Source of the DNA: Bacillus sp. SA1-12
Lineage (GTDB): Bacteria; Bacillota; Bacilli; Bacillales; Bacillaceae
DNA: 64,000 bases
Reading direction: 5' to 3'
Assembly: GCF_000981385.1 (NCBI RefSeq)
Contig: NZ_LATZ01000130.1
Span: 83,360-147,359 of the forward strand
Of the stretch, positions 44,855 through 52,794 are shown one piece after another; the first letter of the stretch is position 1, and each line of letters begins with the position of its first letter. The position numbers were made by a program, and so were the translations under genes. The notes beneath the pieces were generated by a model that saw only the letters and a program-made list of their open reading frames with translations, made no database searches and was not told the DNA's origin.

Positions 44855-46144
44855 TTATTTTGCTAGTTGAATAGGTTGACTGTCTTCATTCGATCCATTA
44901 GCTGGTTGATTTACTTTCATAAAGAAAGTGATGATAAAGCCAACAATATACAATACAGTAAATGCCCATACCACGCCTTCAACACCTGCCAATGGCATTA
45001 TGGCAGTAGCAAGAGCCGGACCAACAAAATTACTTAAGCCTGCTGATAAATTATGCATGGATACTGCTGCACCTTTATGGTTTGGTTCAAGTGTCGGAAA
45101 AATAGCAGACATTGGAACGAAGGCCGCTATGGCAATTCCAAAAACGATCGCAACAAATAATCCAACTGTTAGATTTGGACCAACAGACATCGGCAAATAA
45201 TAGAATAAGAGTGTGGCAATTGCCATACCGATACAGCCAAACCATCTCACTTGTCTAACCCAGCCAATGCGGTCTCCAAGAAGACCCCACATTAAGTTTG
45301 TAAAGATTGTCGTCGCATAAATAGCTCCCCAAATACGCAGCCATTCTGACATCGTATAGCCAATTTGATCGGTAAACACGATCGGTAAAATAACGACAAA
45401 GCCATATAAAGAAATTTGGTTTATGATCCGAACAACGGATGCCATTGTAATTTGCGGGTTTTCAAAGGCAAGGGTAATGCCCCTTAAAATCTCACGGAAC
45501 TTGTTCTCATTGCTATTTTTATCATTTTTATAGTTTTCAAAATTATCTTTGATTAAAAACATAACCATTAGTCCGCCAATTGCAATGAAAGCAATGGCCA
45601 TCCATAATGTCCCCATAAATCCAATCATCGGTATCGAAAAGCTTGGAAGATAGGAGCCAAAAACGCCCATTCCTACAGAATACATGCACCAAAACCATCC
45701 CATTGCGGAAGCTAGTCTCTGTTTTGGAGCCGCATAGGCGATCCAAACGACGAATCCATAGATAAACATTGGGTAAGCAATTCCTCGAATTCCATACATG
45801 GTGATCATCATTGCATAACTTTTTTGTTCAAGACCCAATGTGATAAAACCGATATGGAAAATGATCCACAGCACAAAGCCCCATATCATGATACGGCGTG
45901 GCCCGATAATTTCTGCCGTCACACCTGAAAGCCAAGCTGCGATCGCCACGGTTAGCCCATAAACGGTAAATACCAATGATGCTTGCTGAGTAGAAAACCC
46001 TAAATCTACGATATACTTTGATAAAAAGGCTTGTTCAATGCCATCTCCTGTCATAAAGAAGGCAATTGCCACATACCCCCAAATTAGAGCAATTGGCAAA
46101 CCAAAGATTTGCTTTGATTGAGAAGATGATACGCTCTTAAACAT
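44855..46144 (-). CDS. MFS polyol transporter, RbtT/DalT/CsbX family
   Basis: This protein has 429 residues and twelve helices. FGLPIALIWGYVAIAFFMTGDGIEQAFLSKYIVDLGFS and YGIRGIAYPMFIYGFVVWI closely follow the ribitol/D-arabinitol permeases RbtT and DalT. SAMGWFWCMYSVGMGVFGSYLPSF is likewise typical. TAGGAGGAAAAAAT precedes the ATG. It sits among two dehydrogenases, a sugar kinase and a DeoR regulator, so uptake of a pentitol or tetritol by proton symport is the best guess. Confidence 0.9.
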   Translation of the reverse strand: MFKSVSSSQSKQIFGLPIALIWGYVAIAFFMTGDGIEQAFLSKYIVDLGFSTQQASLVFTVYGLTVAIAAWLSGVTAEIIGPRRIMIWGFVLWIIFHIGFITLGLEQKSYAMMITMYGIRGIAYPMFIYGFVVWIAYAAPKQRLASAMGWFWCMYSVGMGVFGSYLPSFSIPMIGFMGTLWMAIAFIAIGGLMVMFLIKDNFENYKNDKNSNENKFREILRGITLAFENPQITMASVVRIINQISLYGFVVILPIVFTDQIGYTMSEWLRIWGAIYATTIFTNLMWGLLGDRIGWVRQVRWFGCIGMAIATLLFYYLPMSVGPNLTVGLFVAIVFGIAIAAFVPMSAIFPTLEPNHKGAAVSMHNLSAGLSNFVGPALATAIMPLAGVEGVVWAFTVLYIVGFIITFFMKVNQPANGSNEDSQPIQLAK

Positions 46145-46362
46145 ATTTTTTCCTCCTAGAGGTTATCATTATATTTTTAATAGATAGATTTTTATTTGAT
46201 TAATCGATATAATTTAGTTGAAGTTTATTCCTTAAAGGAAGAAAATGGGGTTCAAGTCGTTGTTCTCTAAAAAACATTCGCAACGTGTTTTCTTCCTTCA
46301 TTTTGGCAGGTCGCATTGCCAAATTGATCATGAACACGACTTTTATGAACCCTATTAATCTT

Positions 46363-47469
46363 TTAAGGGATTAAAATAACTTTTAACGATTCGTCTCCTT
46401 TTTTCACCATTTCAAATCCCTTTTTATACTCCTCAAGAGGCAGCTGGTGTGTAACGACACCCTTTGTTGATAATTCATCTGAAGCTATTCCTTTAATCAC
46501 ATGCGGGTAGCAATATGGCCCTAAATGAGCACCTAAAATATCAAGTTCTTTTCGATCCCCTATGATGCTCCAATCAACCGTTACCGGACTAGAGAACACA
46601 CTAAATTCCACAAATCGTCCAAGCTTGCGAATAGCATGCAATCCTTGTATGACGCTTGCAGGTGCACCGCTTGCTTCTATATAAACATCACATCCATAAC
46701 CATCGGTCAGTTTTTTAATTTCTTCCACAACATTTACCTTTGATGGGTTGAGGACGATATCTGCACCAAACTCCTTAGCAAGCTCTAATCGGTCATCACG
46801 CATATCAATCGCAACCAATGTTCCTGGTCCTCTTAATTTTGCTGCAGTCACCATTCCTAATCCCAAGGTTCCCGCACCGGATATCACAACGAAGTCACCG
46901 ATTTGAATATTTCCCCGATTGACAGCATGCATTGAACAAGCATAGGGTTCTATTAAAATCGCTTTTTCTAAAGGCAAATCATGCGGTACTTTATGATTAA
47001 TGGCATTCACAGGAAATTTCATGTATTGAGCCATACCCCCGTTTACATTATATTGAAAACCATAGATATCATGTTTTTCACACATCCAATACTGTCCATG
47101 CTTACAGAAACGGCATTCTGTACAAGGTACAATTTGTTCAGAAATAAGGCGGTCACCAATCGCATATTCTGTTACACCTTCACCCGTCTCTACAACAATT
47201 CCAACAAACTCATGGCCAGGAATGACAGGAGTTTTAACATATTGAGGTTGACCATCGCCTCCCCAGAACATTGGGGCACCATCCCATGCTTTTACGTCAC
47301 CAGCACATATACCGCAGGCTTCTACCTTAATAAGGACCTCCCCTTTTTCTGGGGATGGAGTTTCGATCATTTCAAGCTTATATTCCCCTGGCCCATAACA
47401 TACAACCGCTTTCATTTCCGCTGGTATATGATCCCTAGTTGTTTTCTCCTTTTCAGATACGTTTGACAT
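46363..47469 (-). CDS. Zinc-dependent polyol/alcohol dehydrogenase (MDR family)
   Basis: This protein has 368 residues. Catalytic zinc ligands are the Cys in EACGICAGDVKAWDG (about residue 52) and the His in PGHEFVG. The structural zinc has four Cys in CTECRFCKHGQYWMC. The NAD site is VVISGAGTLGLGMVTAAKLRG. The GICAGDVKAWDGAPMFWGG stretch recalls enzymes annotated as erythritol/L-threitol dehydrogenase. Its place beside a RbtT-like transporter backs a polyol substrate. AAAGGAGAATAGGT precedes the ATG. Confidence 0.88.
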   Translation of the reverse strand: MSNVSEKEKTTRDHIPAEMKAVVCYGPGEYKLEMIETPSPEKGEVLIKVEACGICAGDVKAWDGAPMFWGGDGQPQYVKTPVIPGHEFVGIVVETGEGVTEYAIGDRLISEQIVPCTECRFCKHGQYWMCEKHDIYGFQYNVNGGMAQYMKFPVNAINHKVPHDLPLEKAILIEPYACSMHAVNRGNIQIGDFVVISGAGTLGLGMVTAAKLRGPGTLVAIDMRDDRLELAKEFGADIVLNPSKVNVVEEIKKLTDGYGCDVYIEASGAPASVIQGLHAIRKLGRFVEFSVFSSPVTVDWSIIGDRKELDILGAHLGPYCYPHVIKGIASDELSTKGVVTHQLPLEEYKKGFEMVKKGDESLKVILIP

Positions 47470-47589
47470 ACCTATTCTCCTTTCCTGAATAAAAAGTTTC
47501 CTTTGTTTTTATATAATTAAAGGCACAGCTCCGTTCTCCTGTTATAACAGATTCCCTTCACCGGGCCTATTAATTAAGCTAATCACTTA

Positions 47590-48540
47590 TTAAAATGGGG
47601 TATTAAATCCATTTAAATAGTTAGATAGATTGTTTTCCTCAATAAACTCGTTTAACTCGTCTAAAGTTGGGATGCCTACTTGTGCACCAAATTTCGTAAC
47701 CTTTAGCGCACTTACCACACTTGCAAATCTTGTGGCAAGAAATAGATCCTTCCCTTCAGAAAGCGCACAAGCCAAGGCACCAGCGAACGCACCGCCAACA
47801 ACAGGATCCACTGCTTTAACTGGAATAGCTGCTATATGTTCCGCTCTCTCCGGCGTATAAACTAAAGCGCCTCGCTGCCCCATTTTGATGATTGATCGTG
47901 AAATGCCAAGAGATTCAAAATAGCGTCCAGCTTGGATCGCATCATCAATGCCAACCACGTCAATTCCAGTCATATATTTGGTTTCCTGCTCATTCGGAAT
48001 GATAATATCTGTTGCTTCCAATACTTTCATGGTTATGTTCTTTGCAGGCTTAGGGTCGAGAATAACTAAGACCCCGTTGCGTTTAGCCTTTTGCATCGCA
48101 TGAACAATCGTTTCTTCCGCTACTTCCATTTGCGCCAAAAGAATTCGACATTCTTCAAATTCATTTACAGAAGCGTCTATGTCCTCTGGGGTAAGATAAT
48201 AGTTAGCTCCGCTAATCCCCACCATCGTATTGATCGCTAAAGAATCAATCATAATAATGGTCGTTCCTGTCGAAGTTTGCATTGTTCGTTTGATGTTCGA
48301 TACATCCACATGATTCTTCTTTAATTCAGCAATCAGCTTATCACCAAATGGATCCTGGCCAATGCAGCCGACAAGCATCCCATCTTTACCAAGTTTGGCT
48401 ATGGTTGTTGCAGCATTTGCTCCTCTGCCACCAGGTAAAACGTCCATCTTTTCTCCAAAGACAGTCTCTCCCCGATCAGGAGCATTTGGCGTCATAATGA
48501 CCATATCTGTATTCAAACTACCAATTACACATATTTTCAT
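47590..48540 (-). CDS. PfkB-family carbohydrate kinase, catalytic Asp missing
   Basis: This protein has 316 residues from the ATG at 48540 (GAAAGGAATAGCA before it). It is ribokinase-like, with MKICVIGSLNTDMVIMTPNAPDRGE, GGRGANAATTIAKLGKDG (signature 1), ILLAQMEVAEET and IIPNEQET. In signature 2 the family has D-T-x-G-A-G-D-x-F, with the last Asp as catalytic base; here the sequence is VDPVVGGAFAGALACAL, one residue short, with the Asp gone. Either the kinase is dead or has become something else, or one codon has been lost in the sequence. It is the first structural gene after deoR. Confidence 0.88.
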   Translation of the reverse strand: MKICVIGSLNTDMVIMTPNAPDRGETVFGEKMDVLPGGRGANAATTIAKLGKDGMLVGCIGQDPFGDKLIAELKKNHVDVSNIKRTMQTSTGTTIIMIDSLAINTMVGISGANYYLTPEDIDASVNEFEECRILLAQMEVAEETIVHAMQKAKRNGVLVILDPKPAKNITMKVLEATDIIIPNEQETKYMTGIDVVGIDDAIQAGRYFESLGISRSIIKMGQRGALVYTPERAEHIAAIPVKAVDPVVGGAFAGALACALSEGKDLFLATRFASVVSALKVTKFGAQVGIPTLDELNEFIEENNLSNYLNGFNTPF

Positions 48541-48696
48541 TGCTATTCCTTTCATTACTAATTTTTGTAAGCGAATTCATTGTTGTCTCAAACTAGATGA
48601 ATCTCACATCTTTTCTATCACTGTAGGACTTTGTGCTTGATGACTTTATCATATCAACTTTTTTTGGTGTTTCAAGCAAAATGCCATAAAAAAAAC

Positions 48697-48730
48697 AAAA
48701 CAAAACCAATTAATGAAATGGCTTTGTTTT
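48697..48730 (-). terminator. Possible terminator between deoR and the kinase gene
   Basis: AAACAAAgCCAtT and AAtTGGtTTTGTTT arms pair with a few mismatches. On the minus strand a TTTTGTTTTTTTT tract follows the deoR stop. It may lower read-through into the structural genes. Confidence 0.65.
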
Positions 48731-48780
48731 ATTTTTTGATTTTTGTCATATGTTGTTTTTTACAAACTATTAAACATCAT

Positions 48781-49563
48781 TTATTTAGCAATTTGGACAT
48801 GAATGCCTTTATTTTTTAATGCGGTTAGATTATGAATAGCAACACCTTGATCCATGATGATCTTATTAATCTTATCAATTCCTATAAAGCTTTTTAGTGA
48901 TTTCTGCCCAAATTTCTCATTGTCAGCTAACAAAATACTCTCCTCCGAAATGGTCGTAAATTTGTATTTAACTTGTGCCTCCATTTCATTGTTTTCATAT
49001 ACTCCATATTCAAGATGGAAGCCGCTGCATGAAAAAAAGAACATATCAACGTTATAGACCTCTATCGACTTCTCTGTCATCGTTCCAATAAATGAGGACA
49101 TCTCTTTATTTAAATACCCTCCTACTGTAATGACCTTCACTTTATTATCATTCCTATTTAAAAATTCCAACGTTACCGGGATCGAGTTTGTAATAACGGT
49201 AATATCTATATCTACTAGTTTTTTAGCTAATTCGTACGAAATATCACTGCTATCAAGTGCAATAATAGCCCCTGATGTAACTAGTTTTGCTGCTTCTTGA
49301 GCAATAGCCTGTTTCGATTCTTGGTTGGAGTGATCCTGTTTAAATAAAAGTGTTGTTTCTTTATTTTCCTGCTGATTTAAATAAGCACCACCATGTATCC
49401 TTTGTACCAGCCCATCCTTCTCCATTTGTTCTAAATCTCGCCGAATCGTTTCCGCAGTTACTTTAAAACGCTTACTAAGATTTGTTACACGAACCGTACC
49501 AGCTTGAACAATTAAGGAATAAATCTCTTTTTGTCTCTCTATCGCAATCTTGTTGTCTCTCAT
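48781..49563 (-). CDS. DeoR-family transcriptional regulator
   Basis: This protein has 260 residues. The N-terminal helix-turn-helix RQKEIYSLIVQAGTVRVTNLSKRFKVTAETIRRDLEQME and the following DGLVQRIHGGAYL are classical DeoR. The C-terminal DeoRC sensor has IALDSSDISYELAKKL and ITNSIPVTLEF, a ribose-phosphate-isomerase-like fold that senses sugar phosphates. It probably represses the kinase, dehydrogenase and transporter genes downstream. AAAGGAGGAACGGTA precedes the ATG. The 309-bp gap upstream (49564-49872) is AT-rich and holds its promoter and the GNAT terminator; no gene is seen. Confidence 0.93.
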   Translation of the reverse strand: MRDNKIAIERQKEIYSLIVQAGTVRVTNLSKRFKVTAETIRRDLEQMEKDGLVQRIHGGAYLNQQENKETTLLFKQDHSNQESKQAIAQEAAKLVTSGAIIALDSSDISYELAKKLVDIDITVITNSIPVTLEFLNRNDNKVKVITVGGYLNKEMSSFIGTMTEKSIEVYNVDMFFFSCSGFHLEYGVYENNEMEAQVKYKFTTISEESILLADNEKFGQKSLKSFIGIDKINKIIMDQGVAIHNLTALKNKGIHVQIAK

Positions 49564-49827
49564 TACCGTTCCTCCTTTCTATTGTTAATAACATGATTAT
49601 TCATCAATAATTAAGTCTTTTTCTTTCTTTATTTAGTTTTTGTGTTTGTTAAATGTGATTTTAATGTATTATCACAGAAACAACAACATATTATTCACTT
49701 TTATGTATAAAATACCAATTAATAGACGTGTTTTTATTTTGTTTTTTATTTCGTTTTTTTCAGATTTATTGTTAGACTCTTGAATAAATCATCCTGCTAA
49801 AACCCCAGATTTTTTGTTCCATTATAA

Positions 49828-49856
49828 AAACCCTCTCTTAGAACAAAAGAGGGTTT
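49828..49856 (-). terminator. Terminator of the GNAT gene
   Basis: AAACCCTCTCTT and AAGAGGGTTT arms; on the minus strand TTTTTAT follows, just after the stop at 49873. Confidence 0.85.
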
Positions 49857-49872
49857 AAAAAAATTCAATTGC

Positions 49873-50334
49873 TTATAATGCCTTGGTCATAAACATACTA
49901 TTTGGGTCCTCTTTGTAATCCGCGAACGGAGTACAATAAGTAAATCCAAAGCTTTCATACAGCCTTCTTGCCGGTTCAAAGGCAGCCATCGAACCTGTTT
50001 CTAGGCTTAGCCGCTGATAGCCCCGCTGCTTCGCCTCTGCCACAATATGTTCGAGAATCTTTCTAGCAACCCCTTTTCTAAGATGTGCTGAAGACGTTCG
50101 CATCGATTTTATCTCCCCATGTATGTCATCAAGCTCCTTAAGCGCCCCGCAGCCAACTACTTCATCTTGCTCCCATGCACTCCAGAATGTCACGTCTGGG
50201 TGCTTTAAGCCATCAAGATTAAGGGCATGAATACTTTCTGGCGGTGAATGGAGAGCCATCCCTTGAAGATGCTCCCCGATTAAAGCTGCAACTTTTGCTC
50301 CAGATAGATCATCTAATTTTATTTCCACATACAT
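49873..50334 (-). CDS. GNAT family N-acetyltransferase
   Basis: This protein has 153 residues. The acetyl-CoA loop is seen in MRTSSAHLRKGVARKILEHIVAEAKQRG (R-x-x-G-x-A form), with RLSLETGSMAAFEPARRLYESFGF as the C-terminal core and YKEDPNSMFMTKAL as the end. This layout is that of small-molecule or protein N-acetyltransferases of the PA4866/YjdJ-like sort. The start is taken at the second of two adjoining start codons (GTG ATG), with GATGGGG close upstream. The substrate is unknown. Confidence 0.88.
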   Translation of the reverse strand: MYVEIKLDDLSGAKVAALIGEHLQGMALHSPPESIHALNLDGLKHPDVTFWSAWEQDEVVGCGALKELDDIHGEIKSMRTSSAHLRKGVARKILEHIVAEAKQRGYQRLSLETGSMAAFEPARRLYESFGFTYCTPFADYKEDPNSMFMTKAL

Positions 50335-50439
50335 CACCCCATCATTATTTTGATACTTCCATTATATCTTGCATGGGCAACTTTATGGATTTTTTTCTAT
50401 CTTTTGGTATGCATTTGAATCGGTATTAAAATTGCTTTG

Positions 50440-50790
50440 CCGATTTCATTCGTGGTTTCGCTGATATCTCCAATGGTTACGGCCGATAAATTTGGTTTTT
50501 CGCCGATATCCGCCTTGGTTCCGTTGATATACCTGATTTTTCGTCGATATCCCCAAGGTTCCGCCGATATATCTGATTTTTCGCCGATATCTTCCATGGT
50601 TACGCCGATATATTCGGTTTTTCGCCGATATCCGCACGATTCCGCCGATATATCCGATTTTTCACCGATATCGCCTTGGTTCCGCCAATATATCCGGTAT
50701 CTCGTCGATATTCTGCTACCCACGGACATCCCTCATTCCGCAATATATCTACCCTTTTCCGCGATATGCTTCTACGTCCCACCGTTCCCT
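50440..50790. repeat. Tandem array of 20-bp half-units (40-bp dimer) with GATAT core
   Basis: GATAT or a variant begins at 50505, 50526, 50546, 50566, 50586, 50607, 50627, 50647, 50667, 50687 and 50707, a 20-21-bp step. Two half-units alternate: CGCCGATATATC(T/C)GATTTTT and CGCCGATATC plus a variable piece with GGTTC. Decayed units continue to about 50790. The minus-strand frames over it (rich in DIGEKSDIS and YRRK) are by-products of the repeat. It fills the 524-bp gap between the GNAT and yaaN genes. Confidence 0.92.
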
Positions 50791-50827
50791 ATCCCAATCT
50801 AGCCGATATATAAAACCCCATAAAAAA

Positions 50828-50849
50828 AGAGAGTACCTCCATACTCTCT
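50828..50849 (-). terminator. Terminator of the xpaC-yaaN operon
   Basis: AGAGAGTA and TACTCTCT pair with a 6-nt loop; TTTTTTTATGG follows on the minus strand. Confidence 0.88.
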
Positions 50850-50861
50850 AATGTCCCTTAT

Positions 50862-51995
50862 TCACAGCCTGGCCAGCTTTTTCTTTAAATCTGTTTCCAT
50901 GGAAGCTAAATCCTGCTCGGCTTGCAGGCGTTTTGCCCTGCCCTCGGCTTGAATGCGGAGCGTCTCTTCAAGCGTGGAGACTAGGTGATCTTGTACTTTT
51001 TTCAGCGTATCGACATCGACAAGACCTCGTTCGTTTTCTTTTGCTGTTTCGAGTGTATTGATTTTTAGCATTTCTGCATTTTTTAATAAAAGGTCATTTG
51101 TTGTTTTTGAGACGAGCTTTTGAGCTTCAACCGCGTTCTTTTGGCGAAGCAGGGTGAGCGCGATGGCCACTTGGTTTTTCCAAAGCGGGATGGCTGTTGT
51201 GATGGACGACTGGATTTTTTCGACTAATGCCTGATTCGCGCTTTGGATCAGGCGGATTTGCGGTGCACTTTGCATCGTGATCTGCCTACTTAGCACAAGG
51301 TCATGTGTCCGTTTTTCCAGGCGGTCGGCAAATTGCATTAAATCATTTACCTCTTGGAAGGCCATTTGATCTTGCGTCAATTCTGCCTTTTTCTTTAATT
51401 CAGGAATGGTTTTTGTCTCCAATTCCTCAAGCTTCAATTCCCCTGCTGCAATATATACGTTTAACGCATGAAAGTATTCTTTGTTCTTATCATAGAGCTG
51501 TTCAAGGACATTGATATCCTTGAGCAGGTCATTTTTCGAGTGCTCAAGCTTGACGCTGATACGGTCGATTTGTGCGCCGGTTTTTTGGTATTTTGACAGC
51601 ACTTCCTGAACGGAGTTTGAGATTTTCCCGAACATTCGGGAGAGCATATTGCGTTTAACCGGTTTTAAGTCATCGGGACTTACCTGTTCAAGCTTTTTCA
51701 TTAGGTCACTGATAATGACGCCAATCTCGCCGCTATCCTTTTTTTGTACATGGTCAAGCATTGTATGGGAAAAATTCATCAGCTTTGTTTGCGCTTGTGT
51801 TCCATATAAGGAGATCGCTTGCTGGTTTTTCGGATCAATTTGCTCAGCAAGCTGGATTGCCTTTTGACGATTTTCCTCAGGTAAAACATCAATCAGTCTG
51901 CCCGGTTTTGCTGATGCAGATTGGTCATGATTCACAATCTCAGTGTCGCCAAATGGATTGGCAAGCAACTCATCAAGTTCATTTTGGTTACTCAT
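50862..51995 (-). CDS. yaaN: TelA-family toxic anion resistance protein (YaaN-like)
   Basis: This protein has 377 residues from the ATG at 51995 (GGAGGGTATTGTCAT before it); the frame runs 8 codons further back. It is soluble, alpha-helical and charged, with the TelA stretch LPEENRQKAIQLAEQIDPKNQQAISLYG near the N-terminus, IPLWKNQVAIALTLLRQ, and a C-terminal coiled coil. The family is linked to tellurite resistance and envelope stress, with unknown mechanism. It follows xpaC by 20 bp, the same pair as xpaC-yaaN in B. subtilis. Confidence 0.93.
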   Translation of the reverse strand: MSNQNELDELLANPFGDTEIVNHDQSASAKPGRLIDVLPEENRQKAIQLAEQIDPKNQQAISLYGTQAQTKLMNFSHTMLDHVQKKDSGEIGVIISDLMKKLEQVSPDDLKPVKRNMLSRMFGKISNSVQEVLSKYQKTGAQIDRISVKLEHSKNDLLKDINVLEQLYDKNKEYFHALNVYIAAGELKLEELETKTIPELKKKAELTQDQMAFQEVNDLMQFADRLEKRTHDLVLSRQITMQSAPQIRLIQSANQALVEKIQSSITTAIPLWKNQVAIALTLLRQKNAVEAQKLVSKTTNDLLLKNAEMLKINTLETAKENERGLVDVDTLKKVQDHLVSTLEETLRIQAEGRAKRLQAEQDLASMETDLKKKLARL

Positions 51996-52015
51996 ATGAC
52001 AATACCCTCCAACGG

Positions 52016-52642
52016 TCATTTTTTATTCGTTTTATCGATTGTAAGCTTTGCAACGTCTAATTCAAAATGTAAATGATCAAGATCTGTAGCCAGCACATCA
52101 TATAAATCCTTTTCCAGTGTTTCCGCAAGCTCTTCAATCGTCCTGCGCGTCTCACTTAAGGAAATATTCAGCTCCGCATTTTTCTTCGGCTGTGCTGCTA
52201 GAAATGCATATTTTTCGCTTATTTCTACCATTGAATCTAAGTGTGAGTAAAAAAATGGCTCTACTAGATAAAATCGCTTTGGTTCATTTTTTGTTATGGA
52301 GTATATTTTGTTAACGACACGAATGATCTCGATATTTTGTTTAATTGAACCAATGGTTCTCACTTGTAAGAGCGATTTACGAAGCCGGCTGATTTTTTTG
52401 CTCGCTTCCTCTAAATTCTTTTTAATATAGAGGTATTCCTTCCTCGTAAGCTGATTCTGCTTTAAAAAACGCCGGGATGTGATTCCTTTCATTGTCAGGT
52501 AAACAAGCCCGCCCCCGCCCAGCGCATACCCGCTTGAATAAAGAAAGGGCTGATCTAAAGGAAAAAAACTAACAAGCCAAATTGTACCTGAAGAAAAAGC
52601 AGCTGTTGATGAACGAAATAAAAAATGAAAGAATTGTTTCAT
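52016..52642 (-). CDS. xpaC: XpaC-like membrane protein
   Basis: This protein has 208 residues with two N-terminal helices (AFSSGTIWLVSFFPL and FLYSSGYALGGGGLVYLTM), then a coiled-coil soluble part: YIKKNLEEASKKISRLRKSLL, KIYSITKNEPKRFYLVEPFFYSHLDSMVEI, and LSETRRTIEELAETLEKDLYDVL. It matches the XpaC family (named for hydrolysis of an indolyl phosphate dye). It probably works with YaaN. TAGGAGTCGATTCGA precedes the ATG. Confidence 0.9.
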   Translation of the reverse strand: MKQFFHFLFRSSTAAFSSGTIWLVSFFPLDQPFLYSSGYALGGGGLVYLTMKGITSRRFLKQNQLTRKEYLYIKKNLEEASKKISRLRKSLLQVRTIGSIKQNIEIIRVVNKIYSITKNEPKRFYLVEPFFYSHLDSMVEISEKYAFLAAQPKKNAELNISLSETRRTIEELAETLEKDLYDVLATDLDHLHFELDVAKLTIDKTNKK

Positions 52643-52794
52643 TCGAATCGACTCCTATTATTTTAACTACTATATTAGTACGTATAGTGCGGGAAGAAAG
52701 TTTCATTTCGGTCAGGAAAAAACAATCACTTGAATAGTTGGGTAACTTCAACTAAAATCACATATGGCATAAAAAAAAATGATAGGTGATCAAT

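Noticed and set aside
50397..50802. Frames of 60-121 codons on both strands
   Set aside because: By-products of the GATAT repeat; reading is possible in several frames with equal quality.
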